This document shows positions 41,978-50,378 of a stretch of 64,000 bases of DNA, piece after piece; the first letter of the stretch is position 1, and each line of letters begins with the position of its first letter. The stretch comes from Nocardioides sp. Soil774 (GTDB lineage: Bacteria; Actinomycetota; Actinomycetes; Propionibacteriales; Nocardioidaceae), in assembly GCF_001428125.1 (NCBI RefSeq), contig NZ_LMSM01000006.1, positions 732,270 to 796,269 of the forward strand, in the 5' to 3' direction. The translations under genes were made by a program, and so were the position numbers. The notes under the pieces were generated by a model, which was not told where the DNA came from, searched no databases, and was given only the letters and a program-made list of their open reading frames with translations.

Positions 41978-42026
41978 TTCGTCGTCTGTGGGCCGGACGC
42001 CGGTGGTCAACCCCGGAAGGAGACCC

Positions 42027-42686
42027 ATGGCGCGGCCAGAAAAGACTGCCGCCGTCGCAGAGATCGTTGACTCGTTCAACGGCTCCGCCGGCGCTGTGCT
42101 GACCGAGTACCGCGGGCTCACCGTGAAGCAGCTGCAGGACCTGCGGCGCTCCCTCGGCGAGAACGCCAACTACGCCGTGGTCAAGAACACGCTCGCCAAG
42201 ATCGCCGCCACTGAGGTGGGGATCGAAGGCTTCGACGACCTGCTGACCGGCCCCACCGCCATCGCCTTCATCAATGGAGACGTGGTCGAGGCCGCCAAGG
42301 GTCTGCGTGACTTTGCCAAGGCAAACCCCGCTCTTGTCATCAAGGGCGGTGTCCTGGACGGCAAGTCCCTCGACGCTGCCGAGGTCGCCAAGCTGGCTGA
42401 CCTCGAGTCGCGCGATGTGCTCCTGGGCAAGATGGCGGGCGCGATGCTCGCCAGCCTCTCCCAGGCCGTCTACCTGCTCAACGCCCCGATCGCCCAGGCC
42501 GCCCGTCTCGCGGGTGCGCTGCAGGCCAAGGCCGAGCAGGACCCCTCGATCCTCGCAGGTGGTGCCGCCACGCCGGCCGCTGCCGAGGACGCCCCGGCGG
42601 AGGAGGCCCCCTCGTCCGAGGAGGCCGCCGAGCCCGAGGCGACCGACGAGGCAGCCGACACGGCCGCCGAGTCCACCGACGCCTGA
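42027..42686 (+). CDS. rplJ: 50S ribosomal protein L10
   Basis: A 219-residue L10, the base of the L7/L12 stalk. [43 protein letters not shown] is the rRNA-binding N terminus, and [15 protein letters not shown] is conserved. The C terminus after about residue 180 is an acidic Ala/Glu tail ([25 protein letters not shown]). ATG 42027 follows GGAAGGAGACCC; the longer open frame upstream runs through the leader hairpin and is rejected. Confidence 0.96.
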   Translation: MARPEKTAAVAEIVDSFNGSAGAVLTEYRGLTVKQLQDLRRSLGENANYAVVKNTLAKIAATEVGIEGFDDLLTGPTAIAFINGDVVEAAKGLRDFAKANPALVIKGGVLDGKSLDAAEVAKLADLESRDVLLGKMAGAMLASLSQAVYLLNAPIAQAARLAGALQAKAEQDPSILAGGAATPAAAEDAPAEEAPSSEEAAEPEATDEAADTAAESTDA

Positions 42687-42764
42687 CCGGGCCGACGTAC
42701 ACCACCTGAAACCCCGGCGCCCCGCACACAGGCGGGCGCGCCACACATGGAAAGGTTTGCCACC

Positions 42765-43157
42765 ATGGCGAAGCTCAGCACCGACGAGCTCCTTGACGCC
42801 TTCAAGGAGATGACCCTGATCGAGCTCTCTGAGTTCGTGAAGCAGTTCGAGGACACCTTCGGCGTGACCGCCGCCGCCCCCGTCGCCGTGGCCGCCGCCC
42901 CGGCCGCCGGTGGTGCCGCTGGTGGCGCCGACGCCGCCGAGGAGAAGACCGACTTCGAGGTCGTCCTCGAGGCCGCCGGCGACAAGAAGATCAACGTCAT
43001 CAAGGAGGTGCGCGCCCTGACCTCCCTCGGTCTGAAGGAGGCCAAGGACCTCGTCGAGGCCGCCCCCAAGACGATCCTCGAGAACGTTGACAAGGCTGCG
43101 GCCGACAAGGCGAAGGAGGCCCTCGAGGCCGCCGGCGCCACCGTCACCGTCAAGTGA
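42765..43157 (+). CDS. rplL: 50S ribosomal protein L7/L12
   Basis: A 130-residue L7/L12 that recruits translation factors. The N-terminal dimerisation helix [31 protein letters not shown], the Ala-rich hinge ([20 protein letters not shown]) and the C-terminal factor-binding domain [39 protein letters not shown] are all clear. ATG 42765 is supported by GGAAAGG; the longer frame from 42747 is not needed. A strong terminator follows 47 bases later. Confidence 0.97.
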   Translation: MAKLSTDELLDAFKEMTLIELSEFVKQFEDTFGVTAAAPVAVAAAPAAGGAAGGADAAEEKTDFEVVLEAAGDKKINVIKEVRALTSLGLKEAKDLVEAAPKTILENVDKAAADKAKEALEAAGATVTVK

Positions 43158-43204
43158 CCCACTGACGGCGGCGGGCCCTCGCGGGTCCGTCACCGTCGAC
43201 CGCC

Positions 43205-43240
43205 CAGGGCGGTCACTCCTTCCCAGGGGTGACCGCCCTG
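43205..43240 (+). terminator. Terminator of rplJL
   Basis: CAGGGCGGTCAC and GTGACCGCCCTG form a perfect 12-pair stem with a 12-base loop, followed by TGGCATTT. It isolates the ribosomal protein operon from the Mce locus. Confidence 0.8.
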
Positions 43241-43281
43241 TGGCATTTGGACGCTCACCCGAGACCCGCTGACCGCACTCC

Positions 43282-43310
43282 GTGACGAGCGTCTCGCCAG
43301 GGCGTAACCT
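43282..43310 (+). promoter_or_regulatory. Promoter of the Mce locus
   Basis: GTGACG (43282-43287), a 17-base spacer and TAACCT (43305-43310). Transcription would start near 43317, with a leader of about 60 bases holding the dyad below and the GGGGAGGAAAGG ribosome site of mceG. Confidence 0.5.
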
Positions 43311-43332
43311 CGCGCGCAGTCCTGCGTTGGAC

Positions 43333-43346
43333 TACTCGGTAGTAGC
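43333..43346. promoter_or_regulatory. Dyad just downstream of the Mce promoter
   Basis: CTACT-CGGT-AGTAG, a perfect five-base inverted repeat about 16-30 bases after the predicted start site. This is a typical place for a repressor that blocks transcription. Mce loci are often controlled by TetR- or FadR-type lipid-responsive regulators, but no such gene lies nearby. Confidence 0.4.
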
Positions 43347-43375
43347 GCGACGGGGAGGAAAGGGGTCCGGCTGAC

Positions 43376-44332
43376 ATGGGTGTCGAGATCAAGGTCGACG
43401 ACCTCTCCAAGTCGTTCGGCAAGCAGCTCATCTGGGGCGACGTGACGCTCACCGTGCCCGCGGGCGAGATCTGCGTGATGCTCGGCCCCTCCGGCACGGG
43501 CAAGTCGGTCTTCCTCAAGACCCTCATCGGCCTGCTCAAGCCCGACAAGGGCTCGATCATCATCGAGGGCACCGACATCGCAAGCTGCTCCGAGCGCGAC
43601 CTCTACGAGATCCGCAAGCTGTTCGGCGTGCTGTTCCAGGACGGCGCGATGTTCGGCTCGATGAACCTCTACGACAACGTCGCCTTCCCGCTGCGCGAGC
43701 ACACCCGCAAGTCGGAGTCGGAGGTGCGCGACATCGTCATGGAGAAGATGGACCTCGTCGGCCTCCTCGGCGCCGAGGACAAGCTCCCGGGCGAGATCTC
43801 GGGCGGCATGCGCAAGCGCGCCGGCCTGGCGCGCGCGCTGGTCCTCGACCCGGAGATCGTGCTGTTCGACGAGCCCGACTCCGGCCTCGACCCGGTGCGT
43901 ACGGCGTTCCTGAACCAGCTGATCGTCGACCTCAACGCCCAGATCGACGCCACCTTCCTGATCGTCACCCACGACATCAACACCGCGCGCACCGTGCCCG
44001 ACAACATCGGCCTGCTCTACCACCGCCACCTCGCGATGTTCGGTCCCCGTGAGCAGCTGCTCAGCTCCGAGGAGCCGGTCGTGCGCCAGTTCCTCAACGC
44101 CCAGCGGGTCGGCCCGATCGGCATGTCCGAGGAGAAGGACGCCGACGAGCTCGCCGCCGAGGCCGGCCAGGAGCTGCCCCCGCTGCCGCCCATCCCGCTC
44201 CAGCTCGACCCGTCCAACGGCATCCCGCGACGCAGCCAGCGACCCGCGGGGGAGTGGTGCCGCGAGCACGGGATCACCCCGCCGCCGGGCTCGTTCGAGT
44301 CGAGCAACGCCGGCCTGGCTCCGGGAGCCTGA
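43376..44332 (+). CDS. mceG: MceG/Mkl-type ATP-binding protein of the Mce lipid importer
   Basis: A 318-residue ABC ATPase that energises Mce transport. Walker A GPSGTGKSVFLKTLIGLL, Q-loop LFGVLFQDGAMFGSMNLYDNV, signature ISGGMRKRAGLARAL, Walker B IVLFDEPDSGLD and switch VTHDINTARTVPD are all intact. The C-terminal extension (PPLPPIPLQLDP to the end) is typical of Mkl. ATG 43376 follows GGGGAGGAAAGGGG. In M. tuberculosis mkl also lies between rplL and rpoB; here the whole Mce system follows it. Confidence 0.93.
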   Translation: MGVEIKVDDLSKSFGKQLIWGDVTLTVPAGEICVMLGPSGTGKSVFLKTLIGLLKPDKGSIIIEGTDIASCSERDLYEIRKLFGVLFQDGAMFGSMNLYDNVAFPLREHTRKSESEVRDIVMEKMDLVGLLGAEDKLPGEISGGMRKRAGLARALVLDPEIVLFDEPDSGLDPVRTAFLNQLIVDLNAQIDATFLIVTHDINTARTVPDNIGLLYHRHLAMFGPREQLLSSEEPVVRQFLNAQRVGPIGMSEEKDADELAAEAGQELPPLPPIPLQLDPSNGIPRRSQRPAGEWCREHGITPPPGSFESSNAGLAPGA

Positions 44333-44338
44333 GGACCT

Positions 44339-45124
44339 GTGGCCACCTCCATGTCCTCGCGCGCGCTGGCGCCCATCGGGGTCGCGGGCAACCTGTTCGC
44401 CTTCGCCCTCGACGTGGGCCGCGGGCTGTTCCGCCGCCCCTTCCAGCTGCGTGAGTTCATCCAGCAGGCGTGGTTCATCGCGTCCGTGACGATCGTGCCC
44501 ACCGCGCTGGTCGCCATCCCGTTCGGCGCCGTCATCGCGCTGCAGGTCGGCGGGCTCATCAAACAGTTCGGCGCCCAGTCGTTCACCGGCTCCGCCTCGG
44601 TCCTGGCCGTCATCCAGCAGGCCGCCCCCATCGGCACCGCGCTGCTCATCGCGGGCGCGGGCGGGTCGGCGATCGCCGCCGACCTCGGCGCGCGCAAGAT
44701 CCGCGAGGAGCTCGACGCGATGATGGTGCTGGGCATCGACCCCATCCAGCGCCTGGTGGTGCCACGGGTCCTGGCCTGCATGCTCGTCGCGTTCTTCCTC
44801 AACGGCATGGTGAGCGTCGTCGGCGTCGCCGGCGGCTACGTCTTCAACGTGATCCTCCAGGACGGCACGCCGGGTGCCTACCTCGCCAGCTTCACCGCGC
44901 TCGCCCAGCTCCCCGACCTGTGGGTCGGGCTCATCAAGGCGCTGATCTTTGGCCTGATCGCGGCGATCGTGGCGTCCTACAAGGGGATGAACGCCAACGG
45001 GGGCCCGAAGGGCGTGGGTGACGCGGTGAACGAGTCGGTCGTCATCACGTTCCTGCTGCTCTTCGTGGCCAACTTCGTCCTGAGCATGATCTACCTCCAG
45101 ATCATCCCGCCGAAGGGCGGATGA
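44339..45124 (+). CDS. yrbEA: Mce permease YrbEA
   Basis: A 261-residue MlaE/YrbE-type permease with about five membrane helices. VTIVPTALVAIPFGAVIALQVGGLIKQFGAQSFTGSASVLAVIQQAAPIGTALLIAGAGGSAIAADLGARKIREELDAMMVLGIDPIQRLVVPRVLA is the conserved core with the coupling EDA-type loop. The GTG start is six bases after mceG and its stop overlaps the next gene (ATGA). Confidence 0.92.
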   Translation: MATSMSSRALAPIGVAGNLFAFALDVGRGLFRRPFQLREFIQQAWFIASVTIVPTALVAIPFGAVIALQVGGLIKQFGAQSFTGSASVLAVIQQAAPIGTALLIAGAGGSAIAADLGARKIREELDAMMVLGIDPIQRLVVPRVLACMLVAFFLNGMVSVVGVAGGYVFNVILQDGTPGAYLASFTALAQLPDLWVGLIKALIFGLIAAIVASYKGMNANGGPKGVGDAVNESVVITFLLLFVANFVLSMIYLQIIPPKGG

Positions 45125-45951
45125 CCATGGCGCTCAAGGACGTCTACGCCAAGCCCCTGGCCTCCCTCGACAACCTCGGCGGCCAGCTCGCCTTCCACAT
45201 CGGGGTGCTCCGCGCGGTGCCGCGCTCGGTGCGGCGCTACCCGCGCGAGATCATGCGCATCCTCGCCGAGGTCACCCTCGGCACCGGCGCGCTCGCGGTG
45301 ATCGGCGGCACCGTCGGCGTCATCATCGGCATGACCTTCTTCACCGGCGCCCAGGTCGGGCTCTCGGGCTACGCCGCGCTCAACCAGCTCGGCACCGCGG
45401 CGTTCGCCGGCTTCGTGTCGGCGTACTTCAACACCCGCGAGATCGCGCCCCTGGTCGCAGGCATCGCGCTCGCGGCCACCGTGGGCTGCGGGTTCACCGC
45501 CCAGCTGGGCGCGATGCGGATCTCCGAGGAGGTCGACGCGCTCGAGGTGATGGCGATCCCGTCGATGCCGTTCCTGGTCGCCACCCGCGTGGTCGGGGGC
45601 CTGATCGCGATCATCCCGCTCTACGTCGTCGGCCTGCTGTCGTCGTACTTCGCCAGCCGCCTCGTCGTCACCCAGATCTACGGCCAGTCGTCGGGCACCT
45701 ACGACCACTACTTCAACGCGTTCCTGCCGCCGGGCGACGTGCTGTGGTCCTTCGGCAAGGTGCTCGTCTTCGCCGTCACGGTCATCCTCATCCACTGCTA
45801 CCACGGCTACAACGCCTCGGGCGGTCCCGCCGGGGTGGGCGTCGCCGTGGGCCGGGCGGTGCGCACCAGCATCGTCGCGATCAACGTGCTCGACCTGCTG
45901 CTGTCCATGGCGATCTGGGGCGCGGCCACGACCGTGCGGCTGGCCGGGTGA
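45121..45951 (+). CDS. yrbEB: Mce permease YrbEB
   Basis: A 276-residue MlaE/YrbE permease, partner of YrbEA. TLGTGALAVIGGTVGVIIGMTFFTGAQVGL, then TREIAPLVAGIALAATVGCGFTAQLGAMRISEEVDALEVMAIPSMPFLVATRVVGGLIAI, carries the family loop; a C-terminal HCYHGYNASGGPAGVGVAVGRAVRTS segment is also typical. It overlaps YrbEA by four bases and is followed by mceA seven bases later. Confidence 0.92.
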   Translation: MTMALKDVYAKPLASLDNLGGQLAFHIGVLRAVPRSVRRYPREIMRILAEVTLGTGALAVIGGTVGVIIGMTFFTGAQVGLSGYAALNQLGTAAFAGFVSAYFNTREIAPLVAGIALAATVGCGFTAQLGAMRISEEVDALEVMAIPSMPFLVATRVVGGLIAIIPLYVVGLLSSYFASRLVVTQIYGQSSGTYDHYFNAFLPPGDVLWSFGKVLVFAVTVILIHCYHGYNASGGPAGVGVAVGRAVRTSIVAINVLDLLLSMAIWGAATTVRLAG

Positions 45952-45958
45952 GCGGCCG

Positions 45959-47233
45959 ATGAGGACCAAGACCCTGGGCGTGCTGTTCCTGGTGCTGATG
46001 CTCGGCTCGGTGTGGGCCACCTACGGCGTGTTCACCCAGAAGTTCAGCGACTACGACGAGGTGACGGTGCACGCCTCGCGCATCGGCCTGCAGCTGCCCC
46101 ACCGCGCGGACGTCAAGATCAAGGGCGTCATCGTCGGTGAGGTGCTCGACTACGAGCCCACCGCCGAGGGCGCCGACATCACGCTCGGCCTCTACAAGGA
46201 CCGCACCGCCGAGGTGCCCAGCGACGTCACCGCCTCGATCCTGCCCAAGACCCTCTTCGGCGAGAAGTTCGTCTCGCTCGTCGTCCCCGAGGGCGGCTCG
46301 TCCGCCGCGCCCATCGCGGCCGGCGACGTCATCGAGCGCACGAACCTCTCGATCGAGGTCGAGAAGGTGCTCAGCGACCTCTACCCCCTGCTGCGCGCCG
46401 TGCAGCCGGCCGACCTCAACACCACGCTCAACGCCATCGCCACCGCGCTCGAGGGTCGCGGTGAGCAGCTCGGCGAGAGCCTCGAGACGCTCGACGACTA
46501 CCTGACCCGTTTCAACCCCGAGCTCCCCGGCCTCATCGAGGACCTCCGGCTGACGGCGCGGGTCTCCGACACCTACGCCGACGTGCTGCCCGAGGTCGCC
46601 ACGATCCTGCGCAACACGATCACCACGACCACGACGCTCGAAGGCCGCGAGGACAAGCTCAAGGCCCTCTTCAACGACGTGTCGCGGCTGTCGTCCGTCG
46701 CGGAGCGCTTCACCCGCGACAACGGTGACAACCTGGTCCGCCTCGCCGACCTCGGCGCGGCACAGCTCGAGGTGTTCGCGCGCTACGCCCCCGGCTACCC
46801 CTGCCTGCTCGGCGGCATCGTCGGCGCCGGAAAGCTCCAGGCCGAGGCGTTCCGCGGCTTCACCCTCCACATCGTGCTGGAGACGCTGCCCAACCAGCCG
46901 CGCGCCTACGGCCCCCAGGACGTGCCGGTCTACGGCGACAAGCGCGGCTACTACTGCGGTCGCCTGCCCAACCCGCCGTGGTCGCAGAGCAACCCCGTGA
47001 CCCACCAGCCCAACTTCGTCGACGGCGTGGACGAGCCGACCGGCAAGGGCACCAGCCGCGTCGGTCCCGGGTGGTCGGGCACCGCCGCGGGGTTCGTCGG
47101 TGGCCGGGAGGAGTCGGCGCTGCTCAAGTCCCTGCTCGCCCCCGGGCTCGGTGTCTCCACCGACGACGTGCCCGACCTCGGCGTGCTCCTGGTCGGGCCG
47201 ATGGCCCGTGGCGCGGAGGTGTCGCTGCGATGA
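45959..47233 (+). CDS. mceA: Mce family protein MceA
   Basis: A 424-residue Mce protein with an N-terminal membrane anchor (TLGVLFLVLMLGSVWATYGVFTQKF) and the MCE domain SRIGLQLPHRADVKIKGVIVGEVLDYEPTAEGADI at about 40-75. A long helical region follows, then a cysteine-containing C terminus (YPCLLGGIVG, GYYCGRLPNPPW). It is proposed to form, with the five other Mce proteins, the tunnel that carries lipids to the YrbE permeases. Its stop overlaps mceB (ATGA). Confidence 0.92.
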   Translation: MRTKTLGVLFLVLMLGSVWATYGVFTQKFSDYDEVTVHASRIGLQLPHRADVKIKGVIVGEVLDYEPTAEGADITLGLYKDRTAEVPSDVTASILPKTLFGEKFVSLVVPEGGSSAAPIAAGDVIERTNLSIEVEKVLSDLYPLLRAVQPADLNTTLNAIATALEGRGEQLGESLETLDDYLTRFNPELPGLIEDLRLTARVSDTYADVLPEVATILRNTITTTTTLEGREDKLKALFNDVSRLSSVAERFTRDNGDNLVRLADLGAAQLEVFARYAPGYPCLLGGIVGAGKLQAEAFRGFTLHIVLETLPNQPRAYGPQDVPVYGDKRGYYCGRLPNPPWSQSNPVTHQPNFVDGVDEPTGKGTSRVGPGWSGTAAGFVGGREESALLKSLLAPGLGVSTDDVPDLGVLLVGPMARGAEVSLR

Positions 47234-48267
47234 GCGGACTGCTCGACAAGAAGACCTCGATCGACCTGGTGAAGCTGCTGGTCTTCGTCGTGGTGACCTC
47301 GCTGGCGACCACCGTGCTCGTGGTGACCATCGGCAACCTCGGCTTCGGCTCCTCGCGCCAGTACCGCGCGGAGTTCACCGACGCGACCGGCGTGACGAAG
47401 GGCGACGACATCCGCGTCGCCGGCGTACGGGTCGGCACCGTGAGCGACGTCGAGATCGTCGACCGCACCCGCGCGCTGGTCACGTTCTCGGTCGACCAGG
47501 ACACCTCGGTCAACGGCGGCACCAACGCCGCCATCCGCTACCGCAACCTGGTCGGACAGCGCTACATCTCCCTCACCCAGGAGGTCGGCGACACCCAGCG
47601 CCTGCCCGCCGGGTCGACCATCCCGGTCTCGCGCACCAGGCCCGCGCTCGACCTGACGGTGCTCTTCAACGGCTTCAAGCCGCTCTTCCAGGCCCTGTCG
47701 CCCGACGACGTCAACCAGCTCTCCTACGAGCTGATCCAGGTCTTCCAAGGTGAGGGCGGCACCCTCGAGGGGCTGCTGGCCCACACCGCGTCGGTCACCT
47801 CCACCCTGGCCGACCGCGACGAGGTCATCGGCGAGCTGATCGACAACCTCTCCCTCGTGCTCGACCACGTCGCCGACCGCGACAAGCAGCTCACCCGGCT
47901 CATCCAGTCCTTCCGCACCCTCGTCGGCGGGCTGAAGAAGGACCGCGGCGCCATCCTCGGCTCCCTCGAGGACGTCTCGACGCTGTCGGTGGAGACGGCG
48001 TCGCTCATCGACGGGATCCGCGAGCCGTTCGTCAAGGACATCAAGGAGCTGCGCGCCGTCGCGGGCAACATCGACAAGAACAAGGCCGAGCTCGACCGGG
48101 CGCTGCAGGTGCTGCCGATCAAGCTCGACAAGATCGGTCGCACGGCGATCTACGGCTCGTTCTTCAACTTCTACCTGTGCGAGTTCCAGGGCCGGGTCAA
48201 CCTGCCGCGCAACGTCTCCGTCCCGGTGAAGTACAACGCCGGCTCCGACAGGTGTGATCTCGGATGA
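47230..48267 (+). CDS. mceB: Mce family protein MceB
   Basis: A 345-residue Mce protein with an N-terminal membrane helix (LVKLLVFVVVTSLATTVLVVTIG) and the MCE domain ATGVTKGDDIRVAGVRVGTVSDVEIV at about 50-75. A coiled helical part (NIDKNKAELDRALQVLPIKLDKI) closes with FYLCEFQGRVNLPRN. ATG 47230 lies over the mceA stop; the longer open frame upstream is antiphase to mceA and is not used. Its end overlaps the mceC start by four bases. Confidence 0.92.
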   Translation: MSGLLDKKTSIDLVKLLVFVVVTSLATTVLVVTIGNLGFGSSRQYRAEFTDATGVTKGDDIRVAGVRVGTVSDVEIVDRTRALVTFSVDQDTSVNGGTNAAIRYRNLVGQRYISLTQEVGDTQRLPAGSTIPVSRTRPALDLTVLFNGFKPLFQALSPDDVNQLSYELIQVFQGEGGTLEGLLAHTASVTSTLADRDEVIGELIDNLSLVLDHVADRDKQLTRLIQSFRTLVGGLKKDRGAILGSLEDVSTLSVETASLIDGIREPFVKDIKELRAVAGNIDKNKAELDRALQVLPIKLDKIGRTAIYGSFFNFYLCEFQGRVNLPRNVSVPVKYNAGSDRCDLG

Positions 48268-49229
48268 TGATTCCGTTCAGGGAGCGCAACCCCGTCATCG
48301 TGGGCGCCGTCAGCCTGGTCGTCCTGGCGATGGTGCTGGTCGCCGCGCTGCGCGCCGACGACCTGCCCGTGATCGGCGGCGGCGACACCTACCACGCCAT
48401 GTTCAGCGAGGCGGGCGGGCTCAAGGTCAACGACGAGGTGCGCGTGGCCGGCGTCCGGGTGGGCAAGGTCGACGAGATCGAGCTCGCCGGTGACCAGGTC
48501 AGGGTCAGCTTCAAGGTCGACGACACTGCCGCCTTCGGCCCCGAGACCCGGGCCGCGATCAAGGTCAAGACCATCCTCGGGTCGATGTTCCTGGCGCTCG
48601 AGCCCGCGGGCGGCGGCCAGCTCGAGGAGGGCGCGACCATCCCGGTCGAGCGCACCTCCTCTCCCTACGACGTCGTCGAGGCCTTCGAGGGCCTGGCGTC
48701 GACCTCGGAGCAGATCGACACCGACCAGCTGGCCGAGTCGCTCACCACCCTGGCCGACCTGACCCGCAACACCCCCGACGAGTTCCGCGGTGCCCTGAGC
48801 GGGCTGAGCCGGCTCTCGGCCAACGTCGCGGACAAGGACGCCGAGCTCAACAATCTGCTGGTCAACCTCGAGCGTGTCTCGACCGTGCTCGACGAGCGCG
48901 ACGGCGACATCGTCAAGCTGATGGAGGACAGCGACGTGCTGTTCCGGGCGCTGGTCAAGCGGCGCGAGGCCGTGCACGAGCTGCTGGTGTCGAGCACGAC
49001 GCTCTCGCGCGAGCTGACCGCCCTGATCCGCCAGTCCCGTGCGGACCTCAAGCCCGCCCTGGCCCACCTGGAGAACGTCGTCGCCGTGCTCAACAAGAAC
49101 GAGGACAACCTCGACAGCAGCCTGCGGCTGATGGCGCCGTTCTACCGCGTGTTCGCCAACACCCTCGGCACGGGTCCGTGGTTCGACACGTGGATCGCCA
49201 ACTTCCCTCCCGTCCCGCAGGTGGGCTGA
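48264..49229 (+). CDS. mceC: Mce family protein MceC
   Basis: A 321-residue Mce protein; membrane helix NPVIVGAVSLVVLAMVLVAAL, then the MCE core EAGGLKVNDEVRVAGVRVGKVDEIELAG. The helical body (SRLSANVADKDAELNNLLVNLERVSTVLDERDG) and a short hydrophobic end (FYRVFANTLGTGPWFDTWIANFPPVPQVG) are usual. The start codon overlaps the mceB stop (ATGA). Confidence 0.92.
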   Translation: MMIPFRERNPVIVGAVSLVVLAMVLVAALRADDLPVIGGGDTYHAMFSEAGGLKVNDEVRVAGVRVGKVDEIELAGDQVRVSFKVDDTAAFGPETRAAIKVKTILGSMFLALEPAGGGQLEEGATIPVERTSSPYDVVEAFEGLASTSEQIDTDQLAESLTTLADLTRNTPDEFRGALSGLSRLSANVADKDAELNNLLVNLERVSTVLDERDGDIVKLMEDSDVLFRALVKRREAVHELLVSSTTLSRELTALIRQSRADLKPALAHLENVVAVLNKNEDNLDSSLRLMAPFYRVFANTLGTGPWFDTWIANFPPVPQVG

Positions 49230-49232
49230 GAC

Positions 49233-50378
49233 ATGGACCTCGTGAAGCGCCTCCTCGTCCCGCTCGTCGTGCTGGGCTTCGTCGCCGCGGCCGCCGTGAG
49301 CGTCCTCGGTGGCGACAGCGCCAAGACCGTCGTGGCCCACTTCCCGCGCACCGTCTCGGTCTACGAGGGCAGCGAGGTGCGGGTCCTCGGCGTGCCGGTG
49401 GGCACGGTCGACAGCGTCGAGCCGACGGGCACCGACGTCACCGTGACGATGTCCTACGACGACCAGGTGAAGCTGCCCGCCGACGCCAAGGCCGTCATCA
49501 TCGCGCCGTCGGTCGTGGGCGACCGCTACGTCCAGCTCACGCCGGCGTACTCCGGCACCGGTGACGTGCTCACCGACGGAGCCGAGCTGGGCGTCGACCA
49601 GACCTCGGAGCCGCTCGAGCTCGACCAGATCTACGACAGCCTCGACCGGCTCAACGTGGCGCTGGGCCCGCGCGGGGCCAACAAGTCCGGCGCCCTGTCG
49701 GACCTGCTGGCCGTCACGGCCGACAACTTCGGCGGCCAGGGCACCACCTTCCGCCAGACGATCAAGGACTTCTCCCGCCTGAGCGACACCCTCGCCGGCA
49801 ACTCCGACGAGCTGTTCGGCTCGGTGAAGGCGCTCGACGGCTTCATGTCCACGCTGGCCGAGAACGACCAGACGGTCCGCCAGTTCAACCAGTCGCTCGC
49901 CGACGTCTCGACGATGCTCGACGGCGAGCGCGAGGAGCTGGTCGCCGCCACGAAGAACCTCTCGGTCGCGCTGACCGCGGTCAAGGGCTTCGTGGAGGAG
50001 AACAAGGGCTCGCTGAGCCGCAACATCACCGGCCTCAACCGGGTCGCCAAGGTGCTCGTGCGCCAGCGCGCGGCGCTCGACGAGATCCTCCACGTCGCGC
50101 CCGGGGCGCTCAACAACCTCGCCCTGACCTACAACCCCCAGGCCGGCACCCTCGACACGCGCGCCAACTTCGGCGAGTCGATCAACCAGCTCCAGCTCGA
50201 CCCGGCCGCTTTCCTCTGCGGCTTCGTGGGCCAGGTCGAGCGCTCGGGCCAGGTGTGTGACCAGATCACCAAGCTGCTCGACCGGCCCCGCGCCGGCGCG
50301 CTCGGACGTACGTCGACACTGCCGGCGCAGGACGTGTTCGACCCCAGCCTCGGCGGACTCGTGGAGGTGGAGCGATGA
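49233..50378 (+). CDS. mceD: Mce family protein MceD
   Basis: A 381-residue Mce protein with membrane helix LLVPLVVLGFVAAAAVSVLGG and the MCE domain RTVSVYEGSEVRVLGVPVGTVDSVEP, here with a valine-rich variant. Two cysteines near the C terminus (FLCGFVGQVERSGQVCDQ) could form a disulfide. It starts three bases after mceC and overlaps the mceE start by four bases. Confidence 0.92.
   Translation: MDLVKRLLVPLVVLGFVAAAAVSVLGGDSAKTVVAHFPRTVSVYEGSEVRVLGVPVGTVDSVEPTGTDVTVTMSYDDQVKLPADAKAVIIAPSVVGDRYVQLTPAYSGTGDVLTDGAELGVDQTSEPLELDQIYDSLDRLNVALGPRGANKSGALSDLLAVTADNFGGQGTTFRQTIKDFSRLSDTLAGNSDELFGSVKALDGFMSTLAENDQTVRQFNQSLADVSTMLDGEREELVAATKNLSVALTAVKGFVEENKGSLSRNITGLNRVAKVLVRQRAALDEILHVAPGALNNLALTYNPQAGTLDTRANFGESINQLQLDPAAFLCGFVGQVERSGQVCDQITKLLDRPRAGALGRTSTLPAQDVFDPSLGGLVEVER

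Noticed and set aside
41925..42026. Upstream extension of the rplJ frame
   Set aside because: It crosses the stable leader hairpin; ATG 42027 with GGAAGGAG is the supported start.
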